Positions 23,501 to 33,327 of a stretch of DNA of 64,000 bases are shown here, one piece after another. This DNA is from Spirochaetaceae bacterium 4572_59 (GTDB lineage: Bacteria; Spirochaetota; Spirochaetia; DSM-2461), in the NCBI GenBank assembly GCA_002084805.1, contig NBMC01000001.1, forward strand, positions 1 through 64,000, read 5' to 3'. The translations under genes and the position numbers were made by a program. Position 1 is the stretch's first letter, and each line of letters opens with the position of its first letter. Below the pieces are notes generated by a model. That model did no database searches. It was not told the origin of the DNA and worked only from the letters and a program-made list of their open reading frames with translations.

Positions 23501-25657
23501 ATGGTATTTGTTCCGAATCGTTTAAGCCGTAAACGGCTGATATTCTCTGTTATTATTCCTTTTACATTATTACTTGGCTGTACAGTTTCATTTGCCTTCT
23601 CGGCCTACCAGTTGGGAGAGGCCCTTTCCGTGATGGATTCTCTTTTCATGAATGGTAAGAGCAGCTCTTCTGATATAAGGCTCCTGCTGAAACTTAATAA
23701 AAAAGACCAATCTCTTTTTTTTGAGAATTATTCCTCATCAGAGTTGCTTGGGGGAGCCTTATTGCTGAAAGAGCTGGGTGAGGCGGAAGGGGTGGAATTC
23801 CTTCTTCTGCATCTGCCCGAGGATGAGTCTTCTGTCTTCCTTATGGCCAGAGAGGAGTTGCTGCATATGTGGTCCGATCAGAACGAATGGGAGAAGGTCG
23901 CTTCCTACTGTTATGGGCGACTGCAGGATGGAATTCAGGACCGGTATCTGGAGGACAGTTTTTTTCATGCTCTCTGGATAGGGAATCTGGATCGCAACAA
24001 GTATCCTTTTAACAGTAATGCTTCTACCAGCCCCTGGAGTCTTCCCCTGAAAGCCGAGGAATCGACTCTGGATAGATGGGAATACCTCAGCTTTTTATTG
24101 AAGGAAGATCTAACCCTTATTGATGAAGTTCTTCATAGTTGGGACTCTCCCTTTAAAGATGATGCCATTGGAAAGAAAATTATCATGGCCAGAACTCTGA
24201 ACGAACAGGGGGAGTCCGGAGAAGGTGAAACTCTTTTTCGTGAATTGTGGATTTCTGAGCTGGGCAGTCTGTCCTCTCTTCCTTCCTCCTTCCTTATGGA
24301 ACTGAGGGAGATAATCGGTCGAAGTGGTCGTCAGGAAAAATGGATCAGTCTTATGAAGGACTGGGCTTTTCTGGAATCCGGAACGTTTAGTGCGGCCTTT
24401 CTGGCAGCTGCGGTTTATGAAGGAAGCGGCCAGTGGAAAAAGGCTGAGGCTTTTTATGCTAATGCTGGATTATTGGCAAATACCGGAGCTGAGAAAAAGC
24501 GAGCAGACTGGTATCAGCTTCGTTTGCTGGTACGGCGTAATCCTGAAAAAGTAAGCACTTACCTGAAAGAACATGCTGTCTCCTGGGGTGAAACAGATTA
24601 TTTTGACGATCTTCTGGATGAATACTATAGCTTGCTGGTACGTGGACGCAGCTGGCAGAAACTTGAAGTTCTGGTCTCTGTACTTCTGGAAACTTCATTG
24701 AGTGCATCCCTGATTCAGGGACTTTTTTTATTGGATAGTGCTGTTCAGCAGAATCTCATAGAACGGCCGGCCTTTTTGACTGAAAATTTACTGACAAATC
24801 GTCTGGAATCCGGCTACCCTGACTTCTATACTCTTCTGGAAGAACCGGGAAGCTGGCCGTTAATAAATAAGGTCGGGAACAGCCCCGGGCTGAAAGTCGA
24901 AAATCCGATTCTGAACAGTGAGGAGGCCGCGGTAGAGAACGTTTACAGAATTCTTATCGGGGCCGGAGCTGTGGATCAGGCATGGAGATTGTGGGAGCGC
25001 AGAGTTGATCCTCTGGGATATAGTATTGTTGAAGCCTTATGCAGCCGCTTATTTCAGCAAAAAGAATTTTATAAATGTATTCAGTTTGCAGGGTCCTGGT
25101 ATTACAAGTGGCCTTCATCTGTTGCAGTTCATCTGACTCCATGGCTTTTTCCTGTAGACGGAGACTTGCCTGTTTCTTCTATCAGCAGGGAGTACGGGCA
25201 GCCTGAAGAACTGGTTCTTGGGATTATCCGACGGGAAAGTGCGTTTCACAGAACCATTGAATCCCATGCCGGAGCAGTCGGTTTGATGCAGCTTATGCCT
25301 TCAACGGCTTCGGATCTGGCAAAACGCTATCGTGTTGATACTTGGGATCTAATGAATCCTGAGGATAATATCAGATTCGGCAACCTCTATCTTGAATGGT
25401 TGATAGAGCGGCCATGGACCAACGACTATGTAGATGTTCTGGCAGCCTATAATGGTGGTGGCGGAAACCTGAGAAAATGGAAAAGACAGTTTGGAGACCT
25501 GGATACTCTCCTTTTTGTCCAGAGTATACCCTATAGCGAAACCCGTAATTATATCCGTAAAGTCATTGTCGCAGCGGGAACATACAGGTATCTTAATACT
25601 GGAACTTCTCCGGGAGTCTGGATCGAACAATTACTGGGTCCTTTCCCTCTTATATAA
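23501..25657 (+). CDS. Lytic murein transglycosylase (SLT domain)
   Basis: Cleaves peptidoglycan glycan strands with 1,6-anhydro ring formation. The frame is open from a TTG at 23447, but ATG 23501 with AGGGGG upstream is the clear start (718 residues). The N-terminal hydrophobic segment ends FTLLLGC, which fits a lipobox; hydrophobicity continues after it, so SPase I cleavage is the alternative. Residues ~60-560 are helical and TPR-like as in Slt70, and the catalytic SLT domain is C-terminal: IIRRESAFH with the catalytic Glu, GAVGLMQLMPSTA, NIRFGNLYL and AAYNGGGGN. The undecaprenyl-diphosphatase gene follows, so both serve the cell wall. Confidence 0.92.
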   Translation: MVFVPNRLSRKRLIFSVIIPFTLLLGCTVSFAFSAYQLGEALSVMDSLFMNGKSSSSDIRLLLKLNKKDQSLFFENYSSSELLGGALLLKELGEAEGVEFLLLHLPEDESSVFLMAREELLHMWSDQNEWEKVASYCYGRLQDGIQDRYLEDSFFHALWIGNLDRNKYPFNSNASTSPWSLPLKAEESTLDRWEYLSFLLKEDLTLIDEVLHSWDSPFKDDAIGKKIIMARTLNEQGESGEGETLFRELWISELGSLSSLPSSFLMELREIIGRSGRQEKWISLMKDWAFLESGTFSAAFLAAAVYEGSGQWKKAEAFYANAGLLANTGAEKKRADWYQLRLLVRRNPEKVSTYLKEHAVSWGETDYFDDLLDEYYSLLVRGRSWQKLEVLVSVLLETSLSASLIQGLFLLDSAVQQNLIERPAFLTENLLTNRLESGYPDFYTLLEEPGSWPLINKVGNSPGLKVENPILNSEEAAVENVYRILIGAGAVDQAWRLWERRVDPLGYSIVEALCSRLFQQKEFYKCIQFAGSWYYKWPSSVAVHLTPWLFPVDGDLPVSSISREYGQPEELVLGIIRRESAFHRTIESHAGAVGLMQLMPSTASDLAKRYRVDTWDLMNPEDNIRFGNLYLEWLIERPWTNDYVDVLAAYNGGGGNLRKWKRQFGDLDTLLFVQSIPYSETRNYIRKVIVAAGTYRYLNTGTSPGVWIEQLLGPFPLI

Positions 25658-25693
25658 ACTGTTTTGTAAACAAACAACAGGAAGGTTAATACT

Positions 25694-26488
25694 ATGACTT
25701 ATTTTCAGGGCATTTTTTTGGGAGTACTGCAGGGTGTAACAGAATTTTTGCCTGTATCCAGTTCTGGACATCTTCTAATGATGCGTAATATTTTGGGACT
25801 GGGCGAAGTCCCTGTCTTTTTTGATATTCTACTGCATGTGGCAACTCTTATTGTTGTTGTGGTCATGTTCAGAAAAAAGATCATTGAACTCCTGGCCTCT
25901 CTTTACAAATGGGGCGTACGGAAAGCAGATGATGCGGACAAGCGGAATATGAAGCTTATCGGAATTATTCTGATTTGTGTTTTTATTACAGGAGTTCTGG
26001 GCCTTTTTATTCAGTCCCTGGATTTGGGTTCTACACCCAAGGTCGTATTTCCTCTCTATCTTGTAACCGCTGTTATCCTATGGATGACCCGGAAAGCTTC
26101 TTCCGGAAAAACTTATGATAATCTGACTCTTACTGATGGGATAATTACCGGTATCGCTCAGGGAATCGGTGTTCTACCGGGAATCTCCCGGTCGGGTATT
26201 ACTATTTCTGCCGGTTTGTACAGAAAAATGGACAGGGATGTGGCTGCAGAGTACTCCTTTCTGATTTCCATTCCAGCTATACTGGGAGCCGTGATTCTGG
26301 ATATGAAGGATGCATCAGATGTGCTGAGTCTTGTTTCTGTTCCTGTTCTGGCAGTTTCTTTTATTGTTACTATAATTTCCGGTTTTCTGGCGCTTAGCTT
26401 ACTGGTTCGCCTTATAAACAGTGGGAAATTCTATTATTTTTCTTTCTATCTTATTCCTCTGGGAATCCTCGGGCTGATTTTTTTCTAG
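25694..26488 (+). CDS. uppP: Undecaprenyl-diphosphate phosphatase
   Basis: Inner-membrane enzyme (BacA type) that recycles undecaprenyl pyrophosphate for peptidoglycan synthesis; overproduction gives bacitracin resistance. 264 residues with about eight helices and both conserved motifs: GVTEFLPVSSSGHL near the N-terminus and GIGVLPGISRSGITIS at about 157-172. AGGAAGG ribosome-binding site. Lies between a lytic transglycosylase and ftsK. Confidence 0.96.
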   Translation: MTYFQGIFLGVLQGVTEFLPVSSSGHLLMMRNILGLGEVPVFFDILLHVATLIVVVVMFRKKIIELLASLYKWGVRKADDADKRNMKLIGIILICVFITGVLGLFIQSLDLGSTPKVVFPLYLVTAVILWMTRKASSGKTYDNLTLTDGIITGIAQGIGVLPGISRSGITISAGLYRKMDRDVAAEYSFLISIPAILGAVILDMKDASDVLSLVSVPVLAVSFIVTIISGFLALSLLVRLINSGKFYYFSFYLIPLGILGLIFF

Positions 26489-26540
26489 GCGGAATAATTA
26501 ATCCATAGATGTTCAGGCCGATAATGATAGAGGAGGGCGT

Positions 26541-29183
26541 GTGAATTCAAAAAAAATACATCAAATTCTGGCGGCTGTACTATCAGCTACTGCTTTTATT
26601 CTCTTTATATTTCTGATTGCCGGAGCTTCCGGTGTGAAGGGTGGGCCAGGGTTCTTCCTTGTTAGTTCTTTTCATCTTGCCTCCCTTTATATCCCCCTTT
26701 ATCTTATATTATGTGCCTATGCCCTGACTGTACAGAAGAGTTATAAGCTTCTGGCTGGATTGAATCTATCTATTCTGCCTTTTCTAACTCTGACACTGCT
26801 TCTTCATGTCCTTTCGGGGAATATGGAGATTCCTGTCTCACGATCTCTGATTCAGGGACTGGGGATATTTCTCACGGTCCTTTTTCTCACCCTCTTTTTC
26901 GGGGTAGAGTCGGCTCTCATCTATAAATTGGGAAATCTTCTGTTCCCTCAGGAAAAGTGGCTTCCTGAGCTTGAGGAGTTCACACAAAAAATCAGGCGCA
27001 AATTCTACTCCGCAAAGAAGGTCTTAGCTGTTATCCTTTCTGGTCTCAAACGGGCGAAACCGGAAGAGGATGAAACAGAAACAGACACAGAGAGCCGCGA
27101 GTGCAAAGCGGAGCAAAGAGAGGTTTTCCCCTTTCCAGATCTGCCCTCTTCATTAGATCCTCCTGAAAACATTGATGATAGTGAAATCCAGGCTCTGATT
27201 TCTTCAGTCTTACGTCCGGAAGCACAGGACGATAATACTCCGCTTGTTAAGACGACTCCTCCGGTTCAGAAAAGGGTTTTCAATCCGGAGAAAACTCTGG
27301 GAATATCTGAAGTGATGGATTTTGAGCCACATCATCATGAAAACTCGTATTCCGAAGAGGTCATCCCTGACCCTATTATTATAGAACCGCAACTTGTTGA
27401 TCCCGCCCCTATGGTTTTGGATCCAGAACTACCGGCTGTAGATTCTGCCCCTGTCTTTTCTTCTCCGGATTTTGCAGATCCCGGAATCGATTTTCTATTA
27501 AATCAGGATGACCGCTCCGTAGAAGAAGAACCATCAGCAGTTCTGCCTTTGGAGCTAGAGGATAAGGAATATGAAGATGCCGGATATATTTCAGACCGGA
27601 TGGAAGATCTGGATCAATGGAGAAGCCCCGTTGAGGATGCTCATTCTGTAGAGGATAAGCTGAGCCCCCAGGGCGAATCAGAAAAGCTGGGTGTCTCTAC
27701 AAAGAAATTCCCAGCGAAACACCGCCGCTGGCAGAAGTATCATGTGCCTCTTAATGGACTGCTGAAAGAGTATCCCGATGAGGAATACCATAAGATCGAT
27801 AACGATACCCGTCGTGCTGCCGGAGCTCTGGAAGAAACACTGTATGAGTTTAAAATAGATGCTAAGGTAACCGGGATTTCTAAAGGCCCTGTTATTACCA
27901 TGTTCGAGATTCAGCCTGCCCCCGGTGTTAAGGTCTCCCGGATTGTTAGCCTTCAGGATAATCTGAAGCTCCGTCTGGCGGCGTCTCGTATCAGAATTGT
28001 GGCTCCCATTCCAGGTAAGCAGGCCATAGGGATAGAAGTTCCTAATAAAAAGAGATCCATCGTATCCTTCAATGAGTTGGTTTCCTCTGATGATTACGGT
28101 GACGGAAAATTCGAAATCCCCGTCATTCTTGGAAAGGATATCAGCGGTGGCAATCAAATTATTGATTTGACCCGGACTCCTCACTTGCTGATTGCCGGAT
28201 CAACCGGTTCGGGTAAGTCAGTCTGTGTGAACTCTCTTATCTGTTCTATCCTGTTTAAAAAATCTCCCTGGGATGTCAAACTGATGCTGGTTGATCCTAA
28301 AATTGTTGAGCTAAAGCTATACAATGATATTCCCCATCTACTGACACCGGTTATTACTGAACCAAAACGGGCATTCCAGGCGGTACAGTGGTGTCTCTAT
28401 GAAATGGAGCGGCGTTATGCTTTGCTTGATTCCATGGGGGTACGGGATATTAAAAGTTTTAACCGACGGATAAAAGAGAGGGAAATTGCCACCAGCAAGC
28501 TTCCCTATATTGTTCTGGTTATTGATGAGTTTGCTGACTTAATGGCCACCTCCGGAAAAGAACTGGAGGCTATCGTTGCCCGCCTGGCAGCTATGTCCCG
28601 TGCCGTGGGAATTCATCTGGTCCTGGCCACACAGCGCCCTTCTATCGATGTTATTACCGGTCTGATTAAAGCGAACTTTCCTTCTCGGATTGCCTTTATG
28701 GTTGCCAGTAAAACCGACTCCCGTATTATTATCGATATGATGGGTGCAGAGAAACTCCTTGGAAAAGGGGATATGCTCTTCACCTCTGCATGGGATCCTT
28801 TCCCTTCCCGTATGCAAGGGGCCTTCCTGGCAGAGGATGAGGTGGAAAGAGTTGTATCTTATGTGAAAACCCTGGGAGAGCCTGAGTATATTGACGATGA
28901 AATCTTTCTGGAAGAGGAAGACGAATACAGTAATGATTCCTCAGGAGAGAGTTCCTTCAGTGATCCTCTTTACAATAAATCACTGGATATTGTTGTTCAA
29001 GCAGGAAAGGCTTCCGCCTCTTATCTGCAGCGAAGGCTGAAAATCGGATACAACAGAGCCGCCCGTCTTGTGGAAGAGATGGAAATTCGTGGGATTGTCG
29101 GTCCACAGAATGGAAGCAAGCCCCGTGAAGTTATCCATATTCCAGACAGACCCGGTCAGGAAATGCTGGATACGGGAGAATAG
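26541..29183 (+). CDS. ftsK: FtsK/SpoIIIE DNA translocase
   Basis: Hexameric dsDNA pump that clears chromosome ends at the division septum. GTG start with AGGAGG six bases upstream, 880 residues. Four N-terminal transmembrane helices (to about 135), an acidic, proline-rich linker (about 170-400), then the motor: Walker A AGSTGSGKSVCVNS (about 553-566), Walker B VLVIDEFADLM (about 657) and ATQRPSID. The C-terminal gamma winged helix (DIVVQAGKASASYLQRRLKIGYNRAARL) reads orienting sequences on DNA. Full length for the family. Confidence 0.96.
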   Translation: MNSKKIHQILAAVLSATAFILFIFLIAGASGVKGGPGFFLVSSFHLASLYIPLYLILCAYALTVQKSYKLLAGLNLSILPFLTLTLLLHVLSGNMEIPVSRSLIQGLGIFLTVLFLTLFFGVESALIYKLGNLLFPQEKWLPELEEFTQKIRRKFYSAKKVLAVILSGLKRAKPEEDETETDTESRECKAEQREVFPFPDLPSSLDPPENIDDSEIQALISSVLRPEAQDDNTPLVKTTPPVQKRVFNPEKTLGISEVMDFEPHHHENSYSEEVIPDPIIIEPQLVDPAPMVLDPELPAVDSAPVFSSPDFADPGIDFLLNQDDRSVEEEPSAVLPLELEDKEYEDAGYISDRMEDLDQWRSPVEDAHSVEDKLSPQGESEKLGVSTKKFPAKHRRWQKYHVPLNGLLKEYPDEEYHKIDNDTRRAAGALEETLYEFKIDAKVTGISKGPVITMFEIQPAPGVKVSRIVSLQDNLKLRLAASRIRIVAPIPGKQAIGIEVPNKKRSIVSFNELVSSDDYGDGKFEIPVILGKDISGGNQIIDLTRTPHLLIAGSTGSGKSVCVNSLICSILFKKSPWDVKLMLVDPKIVELKLYNDIPHLLTPVITEPKRAFQAVQWCLYEMERRYALLDSMGVRDIKSFNRRIKEREIATSKLPYIVLVIDEFADLMATSGKELEAIVARLAAMSRAVGIHLVLATQRPSIDVITGLIKANFPSRIAFMVASKTDSRIIIDMMGAEKLLGKGDMLFTSAWDPFPSRMQGAFLAEDEVERVVSYVKTLGEPEYIDDEIFLEEEDEYSNDSSGESSFSDPLYNKSLDIVVQAGKASASYLQRRLKIGYNRAARLVEEMEIRGIVGPQNGSKPREVIHIPDRPGQEMLDTGE

Positions 29184-29194
29184 TTCCTGTCGTA

Positions 29195-30532
29195 TCAGTT
29201 GTCCTGCTGTTTCTTTTCAGTTTCTGCTCTCCGGATTCCCGCTTCTTTACTTATTCTTTTGGCAAACTCAGGGAAGCGTCCCAGAATCTCATCAAAGGTA
29301 TCTTTCTTCAAGGAGTAACAATCACAGTATTCCCGGGCTTTAATTGTAGCATTACGAGGAGCACTGAACAGAAGGGCGATCTCTCCGAAGAAAGACCCGG
29401 CCCCTAATGTGGCATAAACTATTTGTTCATCTTCAGAAACAACATCAATAGAACCACGGCTGATAAAATACATTTCATAGCCAATTTCTCCCTTGATAAA
29501 AACATAGTCATCCGGAGTGAATACAATTGGTTTCAGGTTCAGGATAATATCCTTGATAAACTCTTCCGATGTGCCCTCAAAGAGAGGAACCTTCTGGATG
29601 ATCTCTCTGTTCAGGAAGAGAGAAACAGAGGTTTGCAGGGGTTTGGGTAGGTCCATCAGAATGGATGACTCGTCATATCCGCGTCTACTCTTCCACAGAT
29701 AGTCATAGTAGTCGTTGATCTTGTCCTTCAAATCTACTGGAATGTGTTTATACTTCATAAAAGTAGAGACTTTCTCCATTTTCTCCTGATACTGTGACTT
29801 GGCAATATCAATATTGGCAATGATATTGGAAATATTACCAATAATAAAACCGTACATACCTGCACCGATTAGCTCAATGACTACAATAAACATGATCTGA
29901 GCATTGTTTGTCTGATCCGGTGTTATATCACCATAACCAATGGTTGTTAGTGTTGTCACGGTCCAGTAGAAGGCAACAATATAACGATTAAGCCTTGCCG
30001 CATCTCCCAGACCTCCCGTAATATAGATCCATCCACAGGAGATAAGATGGGCGGCAATAAGAATCCAGAAGATAAGCAGAGCCATTCTGATGAAACTGGG
30101 ATTCATCTTCTTGCTATTGCGAATTCTGCTTATGGTTCTCCGGACCCGGAAGAGTTTTACAAGTCTGAACAGATTGGCATATATGGCGATTTCTAGAATC
30201 AGAGGACTGTTGAAAAGGGTCAGAATCATATAAAGAGGAAGTGCCGCAAGGATATCGATTGGCATGGCTGTCCGTTTGTACTCATTTCTGATTGTTTCCA
30301 GGTTGTCACGGTACTCTCTCTGTTCATAGATCCCTGTGTGGGATTCAAGGTATATATCAAGAATAAAGACCATGGTAATGAAAAAATCAAAAAGAAAGAG
30401 CCATCCGGTCATGGGAATACGGTATACCGTAATAAGAGGAACGATAATAGTAATTGCAATGGTGATCAGCAGGATGAAGCTGTCCCACATAATCTTTCTT
30501 CGGTAATCCGGATTGATGACTTGGAGTTTCAT
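29195..30532 (-). CDS. Cyclic-nucleotide-gated potassium channel, SthK-like
   Basis: Inner-membrane K+ channel of 445 residues: six helices, selectivity filter TTLTTIGYGDITP, a C-linker and a C-terminal cyclic-nucleotide-binding domain. The binding cassette is canonical (FFGEIALLFSAPRNATI), with the Glu that binds the ribose hydroxyl and the Arg that binds the phosphate, so cAMP or cGMP gating is expected. Layout and length match SthK from Spirochaeta thermophila, a cAMP-opened channel. The C-terminus is charged. No ribosome-binding site is seen; GATAAT lies seven bases before the ATG. Confidence 0.9.
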   Translation of the reverse strand: MKLQVINPDYRRKIMWDSFILLITIAITIIVPLITVYRIPMTGWLFLFDFFITMVFILDIYLESHTGIYEQREYRDNLETIRNEYKRTAMPIDILAALPLYMILTLFNSPLILEIAIYANLFRLVKLFRVRRTISRIRNSKKMNPSFIRMALLIFWILIAAHLISCGWIYITGGLGDAARLNRYIVAFYWTVTTLTTIGYGDITPDQTNNAQIMFIVVIELIGAGMYGFIIGNISNIIANIDIAKSQYQEKMEKVSTFMKYKHIPVDLKDKINDYYDYLWKSRRGYDESSILMDLPKPLQTSVSLFLNREIIQKVPLFEGTSEEFIKDIILNLKPIVFTPDDYVFIKGEIGYEMYFISRGSIDVVSEDEQIVYATLGAGSFFGEIALLFSAPRNATIKAREYCDCYSLKKDTFDEILGRFPEFAKRISKEAGIRRAETEKKQQDN

Positions 30533-30615
30533 AATATCTATTATCGGAGGGAGCCCTTTTTAACTGCATTTTTTTTCATAATGCTTTTGATTTTATGACT
30601 CTCTGGTTGTTAAAG

Positions 30616-30645
30616 CCAAAAAAAACCGCCCAAGACGGGGCGGTC
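30616..30645 (-). terminator. Terminator of pckG
   Basis: CCGCCC (30626-30631), loop of about five, GGGGCGG (30637-30643). Read on the minus strand the stem is followed by a run of eight T. Confidence 0.85.
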
Positions 30646-30670
30646 AAATCAGTTCATATTAAAATATGAA

Positions 30671-32557
30671 TTAACCTTTGTAGTCACCGGGTTTGATTTC
30701 ATCACCGTATTTAGCTTTTACAGCAGTCAGTCTGGCAATGGCTTCATCCCAGTAAGCGTTCAGCTCTGCAGGTACATCGGAGTCTTTGCTGGCAAAGAAT
30801 TTTTTGGTTCTTTCCAGTTTTTCGATCAATTTAGTACAACGGAACGTAAACAAGTAGGTGTAATCAGCTTCGCTGAAGTCTTCATTTAAAAGTTCTTTGA
30901 AGAGATCACGGATGTCAGCATAGTGAGGAATCTTTCCAGTAGGAGTATCGTAGGCTTCATATTCGTTGTGTACTCTTCCTTCTGCCCAGTGCAACCAAAC
31001 CTTTTTGGCCAGTTTGCTGGTCATGAAATTCCCTTCAGGATTTCTCATGAAGTAGTTAGTAGAGAAAACTTTGGGTTCTTCTTTCATCCCTTCAACAAAC
31101 TTAACATTGTTCATGGTGTATTCACCCAGAGGGTAGGATACAAAGTCCATGTTAGCCATGGGAGAAGCCGCTCTAACACCTTCTGCACCGAGGGTAGCAG
31201 CAGTTGTTTCAGATTCGAGGGTACAGGCTTTCAGCAGAATACCGTCTTTCCAGGAAGGGGACTCTTCAACAGGAACAGAAGTATCACTGTCGCGTCCACC
31301 ATAGAGGACACCTTCAATCTTAACACCATCTTTAGAATCAAATCCGGCTTTGTCAAAGTTTTCCAGGTAATCCAGTCTCATGGTATAACGGGAATTGGGG
31401 TGAGCAACGGGAACAACGTTTCCTTTGCTGTCTTTCATTCCTTCTGTCCATTCACCGAAATGGTTCAGACCGGACTTGGGGTTTTCTACTCCCTGACCTA
31501 ACCAGTACGGTTTTTTGTCGGGACCCTGAAGGATATTGGAGAAGATAACTTCCTGGTTTTTCATGGCGTTTTCGAAGATGACGGGATCGTCTTCTGCGTT
31601 TACGTCTTTGATAATACCGAAAATACCCTGTTCAACATTAACACCACGGAATTCACCGTTAATATTGCGAGCATAGATGATATCATCGCCAACGATTTCT
31701 TCGCCGGGGATCATAGCTGTAGATGTTTTTCCACAAGCTGAGGGATATGCACCTGAAAAGTAGGTTTTTCTCCCGCCCTTTCCAAGACATGCCATCAGGA
31801 ACATGTGTTCACAGAGCCATCCTTCCTGTCCAGATTTATTGATTGCCAGTCTCATGGCATGTTTTTTCAGACCGATAGAGTTTCCGGCATACTGATCATT
31901 CATGGAGTAAACAATGTTGTTCTGTGTATCCATGTAGATTCTTCTATCATCAAGATTTACGGTACAACCTCTTTCGTCCTGTTTTCCAGCAGAATGGATA
32001 AAACGGAAAAAATCATCACAACCGGGGTTGTTCAGGAAGTGTTTGTATCCTGGTCTGTACAGGATTGCTTCTGAATGGTTTACGTAAGAAGAGTCTGTAA
32101 ACTGAATACAGGGGATGGTAAAGGGGCTTTCTGCTGGTCCTTCGGTGAAGAATTTTACGTAAGCTTCTTTTCCGGCCATAATATCTTTGGCAATGCCCAT
32201 GATCTCTTTTAGAGCTTCATCATAGGGCAGAGAGTTCATGGCTTTCATTTTTTCCATGTTCTCAGGGTATACCATGTATCTGGTGTTTACCTTATCTCGA
32301 GCCTGGTCTCCGTAACCGTCCCAGTGGATGGTCTGCTCAGAGTTAGCCATGGGATGCTCTTCACCATTTTTCAGTGCAATTGCTTTGATGTATTCTTCAT
32401 CTTCTTTGCTGTCATCACAGACATAGAGAGAAGCGGGGTTACAGTGTTCAGCGAATGTTCCGATGAACTCCATAACTTTTTCGTTTTTGAGAGCTTCCAG
32501 TTTCGCGAAACTGGAGTCACTCATTTTGTTTTTTAATAGATCTGTATACTTGGACAT
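30671..32557 (-). CDS. pckG: Phosphoenolpyruvate carboxykinase (GTP)
   Basis: Interconverts oxaloacetate + GTP and PEP + CO2 + GDP. 628 residues, typical for the GTP-dependent class. The nucleotide loop GAYPSACGKTSTAMI (about 272-286) includes the reactive cysteine of this class, and the metal/substrate stretch EEIVGDDIIYARN follows. AAGGAGTTGAA precedes the ATG. Its transcript begins with a stable stem-loop (see 32614-32673). In anaerobes this enzyme often runs towards oxaloacetate; here oxaloacetate would feed the decarboxylase at 33.3-36.6 kb. Confidence 0.97.
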   Translation of the reverse strand: MSKYTDLLKNKMSDSSFAKLEALKNEKVMEFIGTFAEHCNPASLYVCDDSKEDEEYIKAIALKNGEEHPMANSEQTIHWDGYGDQARDKVNTRYMVYPENMEKMKAMNSLPYDEALKEIMGIAKDIMAGKEAYVKFFTEGPAESPFTIPCIQFTDSSYVNHSEAILYRPGYKHFLNNPGCDDFFRFIHSAGKQDERGCTVNLDDRRIYMDTQNNIVYSMNDQYAGNSIGLKKHAMRLAINKSGQEGWLCEHMFLMACLGKGGRKTYFSGAYPSACGKTSTAMIPGEEIVGDDIIYARNINGEFRGVNVEQGIFGIIKDVNAEDDPVIFENAMKNQEVIFSNILQGPDKKPYWLGQGVENPKSGLNHFGEWTEGMKDSKGNVVPVAHPNSRYTMRLDYLENFDKAGFDSKDGVKIEGVLYGGRDSDTSVPVEESPSWKDGILLKACTLESETTAATLGAEGVRAASPMANMDFVSYPLGEYTMNNVKFVEGMKEEPKVFSTNYFMRNPEGNFMTSKLAKKVWLHWAEGRVHNEYEAYDTPTGKIPHYADIRDLFKELLNEDFSEADYTYLFTFRCTKLIEKLERTKKFFASKDSDVPAELNAYWDEAIARLTAVKAKYGDEIKPGDYKG

Positions 32558-32613
32558 TTCAACTCCTTGAAATTTAAAAAAGTTCCTAATATTTCCTTTA
32601 AAGGGAAAACGAC

Positions 32614-32673
32614 CATATCCATTTTCAGTGGCTTTTTGATGTTATTCATTGTAGAAAGCCGTCTCTGGATATG
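32614..32673 (-). promoter_or_regulatory. Structured 5' leader of pckG mRNA
   Basis: Nested inverted repeats: outer 8-bp CATATCCA (32614-32621) with TGGATATG (32666-32673), and inner 6-bp GGCTTT (32630-32635) with AAAGCC (32655-32660), enclosing a 19-base loop. The structure begins two or three bases after the predicted start site, so the mRNA would open with it. No known riboswitch recognised; it could be a stabilising 5' hairpin or a protein or sRNA target. Confidence 0.45.
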
Positions 32674-32681
32674 AAAGTTAA

Positions 32682-32711
32682 ATAATATGATAGAATGAAT
32701 TAGAGAGTCAA
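32682..32711 (-). promoter_or_regulatory. Promoter of pckG
   Basis: Minus strand TTGACT (32706-32711), 18-base spacer, TATTAT (32682-32687). The leader to the ATG is about 120 bases. From here to 32863 is AT-rich sequence in which I see nothing else. Confidence 0.65.
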
Positions 32712-32863
32712 TGAAAAGGCTATTTTCAGAGACGATTATTTCATTAATTGTCTGCTTCTTTAATCAATTATGACTAATACCATAATATAACAAGGGTCAA
32801 TTCTTGCTTATCTGAAATTACCCAGTTCTAAAATGCCTAAAAAAAGAAAATCCAGATAGTTTT

Positions 32864-33139
32864 TTATTTTTTCTTTTCCAGGATCAGAGGTGCCCACCAG
32901 GAATATCCAAGAAGCAGGGTCAATACGGCGATCTGACTGACAGACACATCATATGTAGTATCCAGCTTTCTTGATATAAAGAGGAATTGCAGTATATGTG
33001 ACAGAAGAAAAATAATCAGTAAAATTCGAAAAACCGGAACTTCCGGGGAATCCAGGCTACCGTATATTAAAAAGATCCATACGATTAAAACTGAAAACTG
33101 ATTCAACTTCCAGAAAATATTTTTATTAAATATTGGCAT
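32864..33139 (-). CDS. Small membrane protein
   Basis: 91 residues with three hydrophobic stretches (about 10-26, 35-55 and 66-85), basic at both ends, so a small inner-membrane protein. The pattern KLNQFSVLIVWIFLIYG followed by a hydrophobic hairpin slightly recalls DUF1145-like proteins, but the match is too weak to name. GGAG lies 11 bases before the ATG, a little far. It stands alone between pckG and oadB on the same strand. Confidence 0.5.
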   Translation of the reverse strand: MPIFNKNIFWKLNQFSVLIVWIFLIYGSLDSPEVPVFRILLIIFLLSHILQFLFISRKLDTTYDVSVSQIAVLTLLLGYSWWAPLILEKKK

Positions 33140-33284
33140 GATTCAATTTACTCCAGATGATAATATTATTATGCATCTTTAGTTAGAAAACAAAGGAGTA
33201 ACTACGTATCTTATGTGAAGATTTGTGGAAGGTAGAGCTCTTTATCTGTATTTTTTTTTTGAAATGAGAAAAATGCTTGAAAAA

Positions 33285-33308
33285 AAACCGTCCCGGGGGA
33301 CGGCTTTT
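33285..33308 (-). terminator. Terminator of oadGAB
   Basis: CCGTCC (33288-33293), loop CGGG, GGACGG (33298-33303). The minus-strand side is followed by eight T; the plus side also has five T, so it may work both ways. Confidence 0.8.
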
Positions 33309-33327
33309 TAAAATTTTGTGTTAATTA

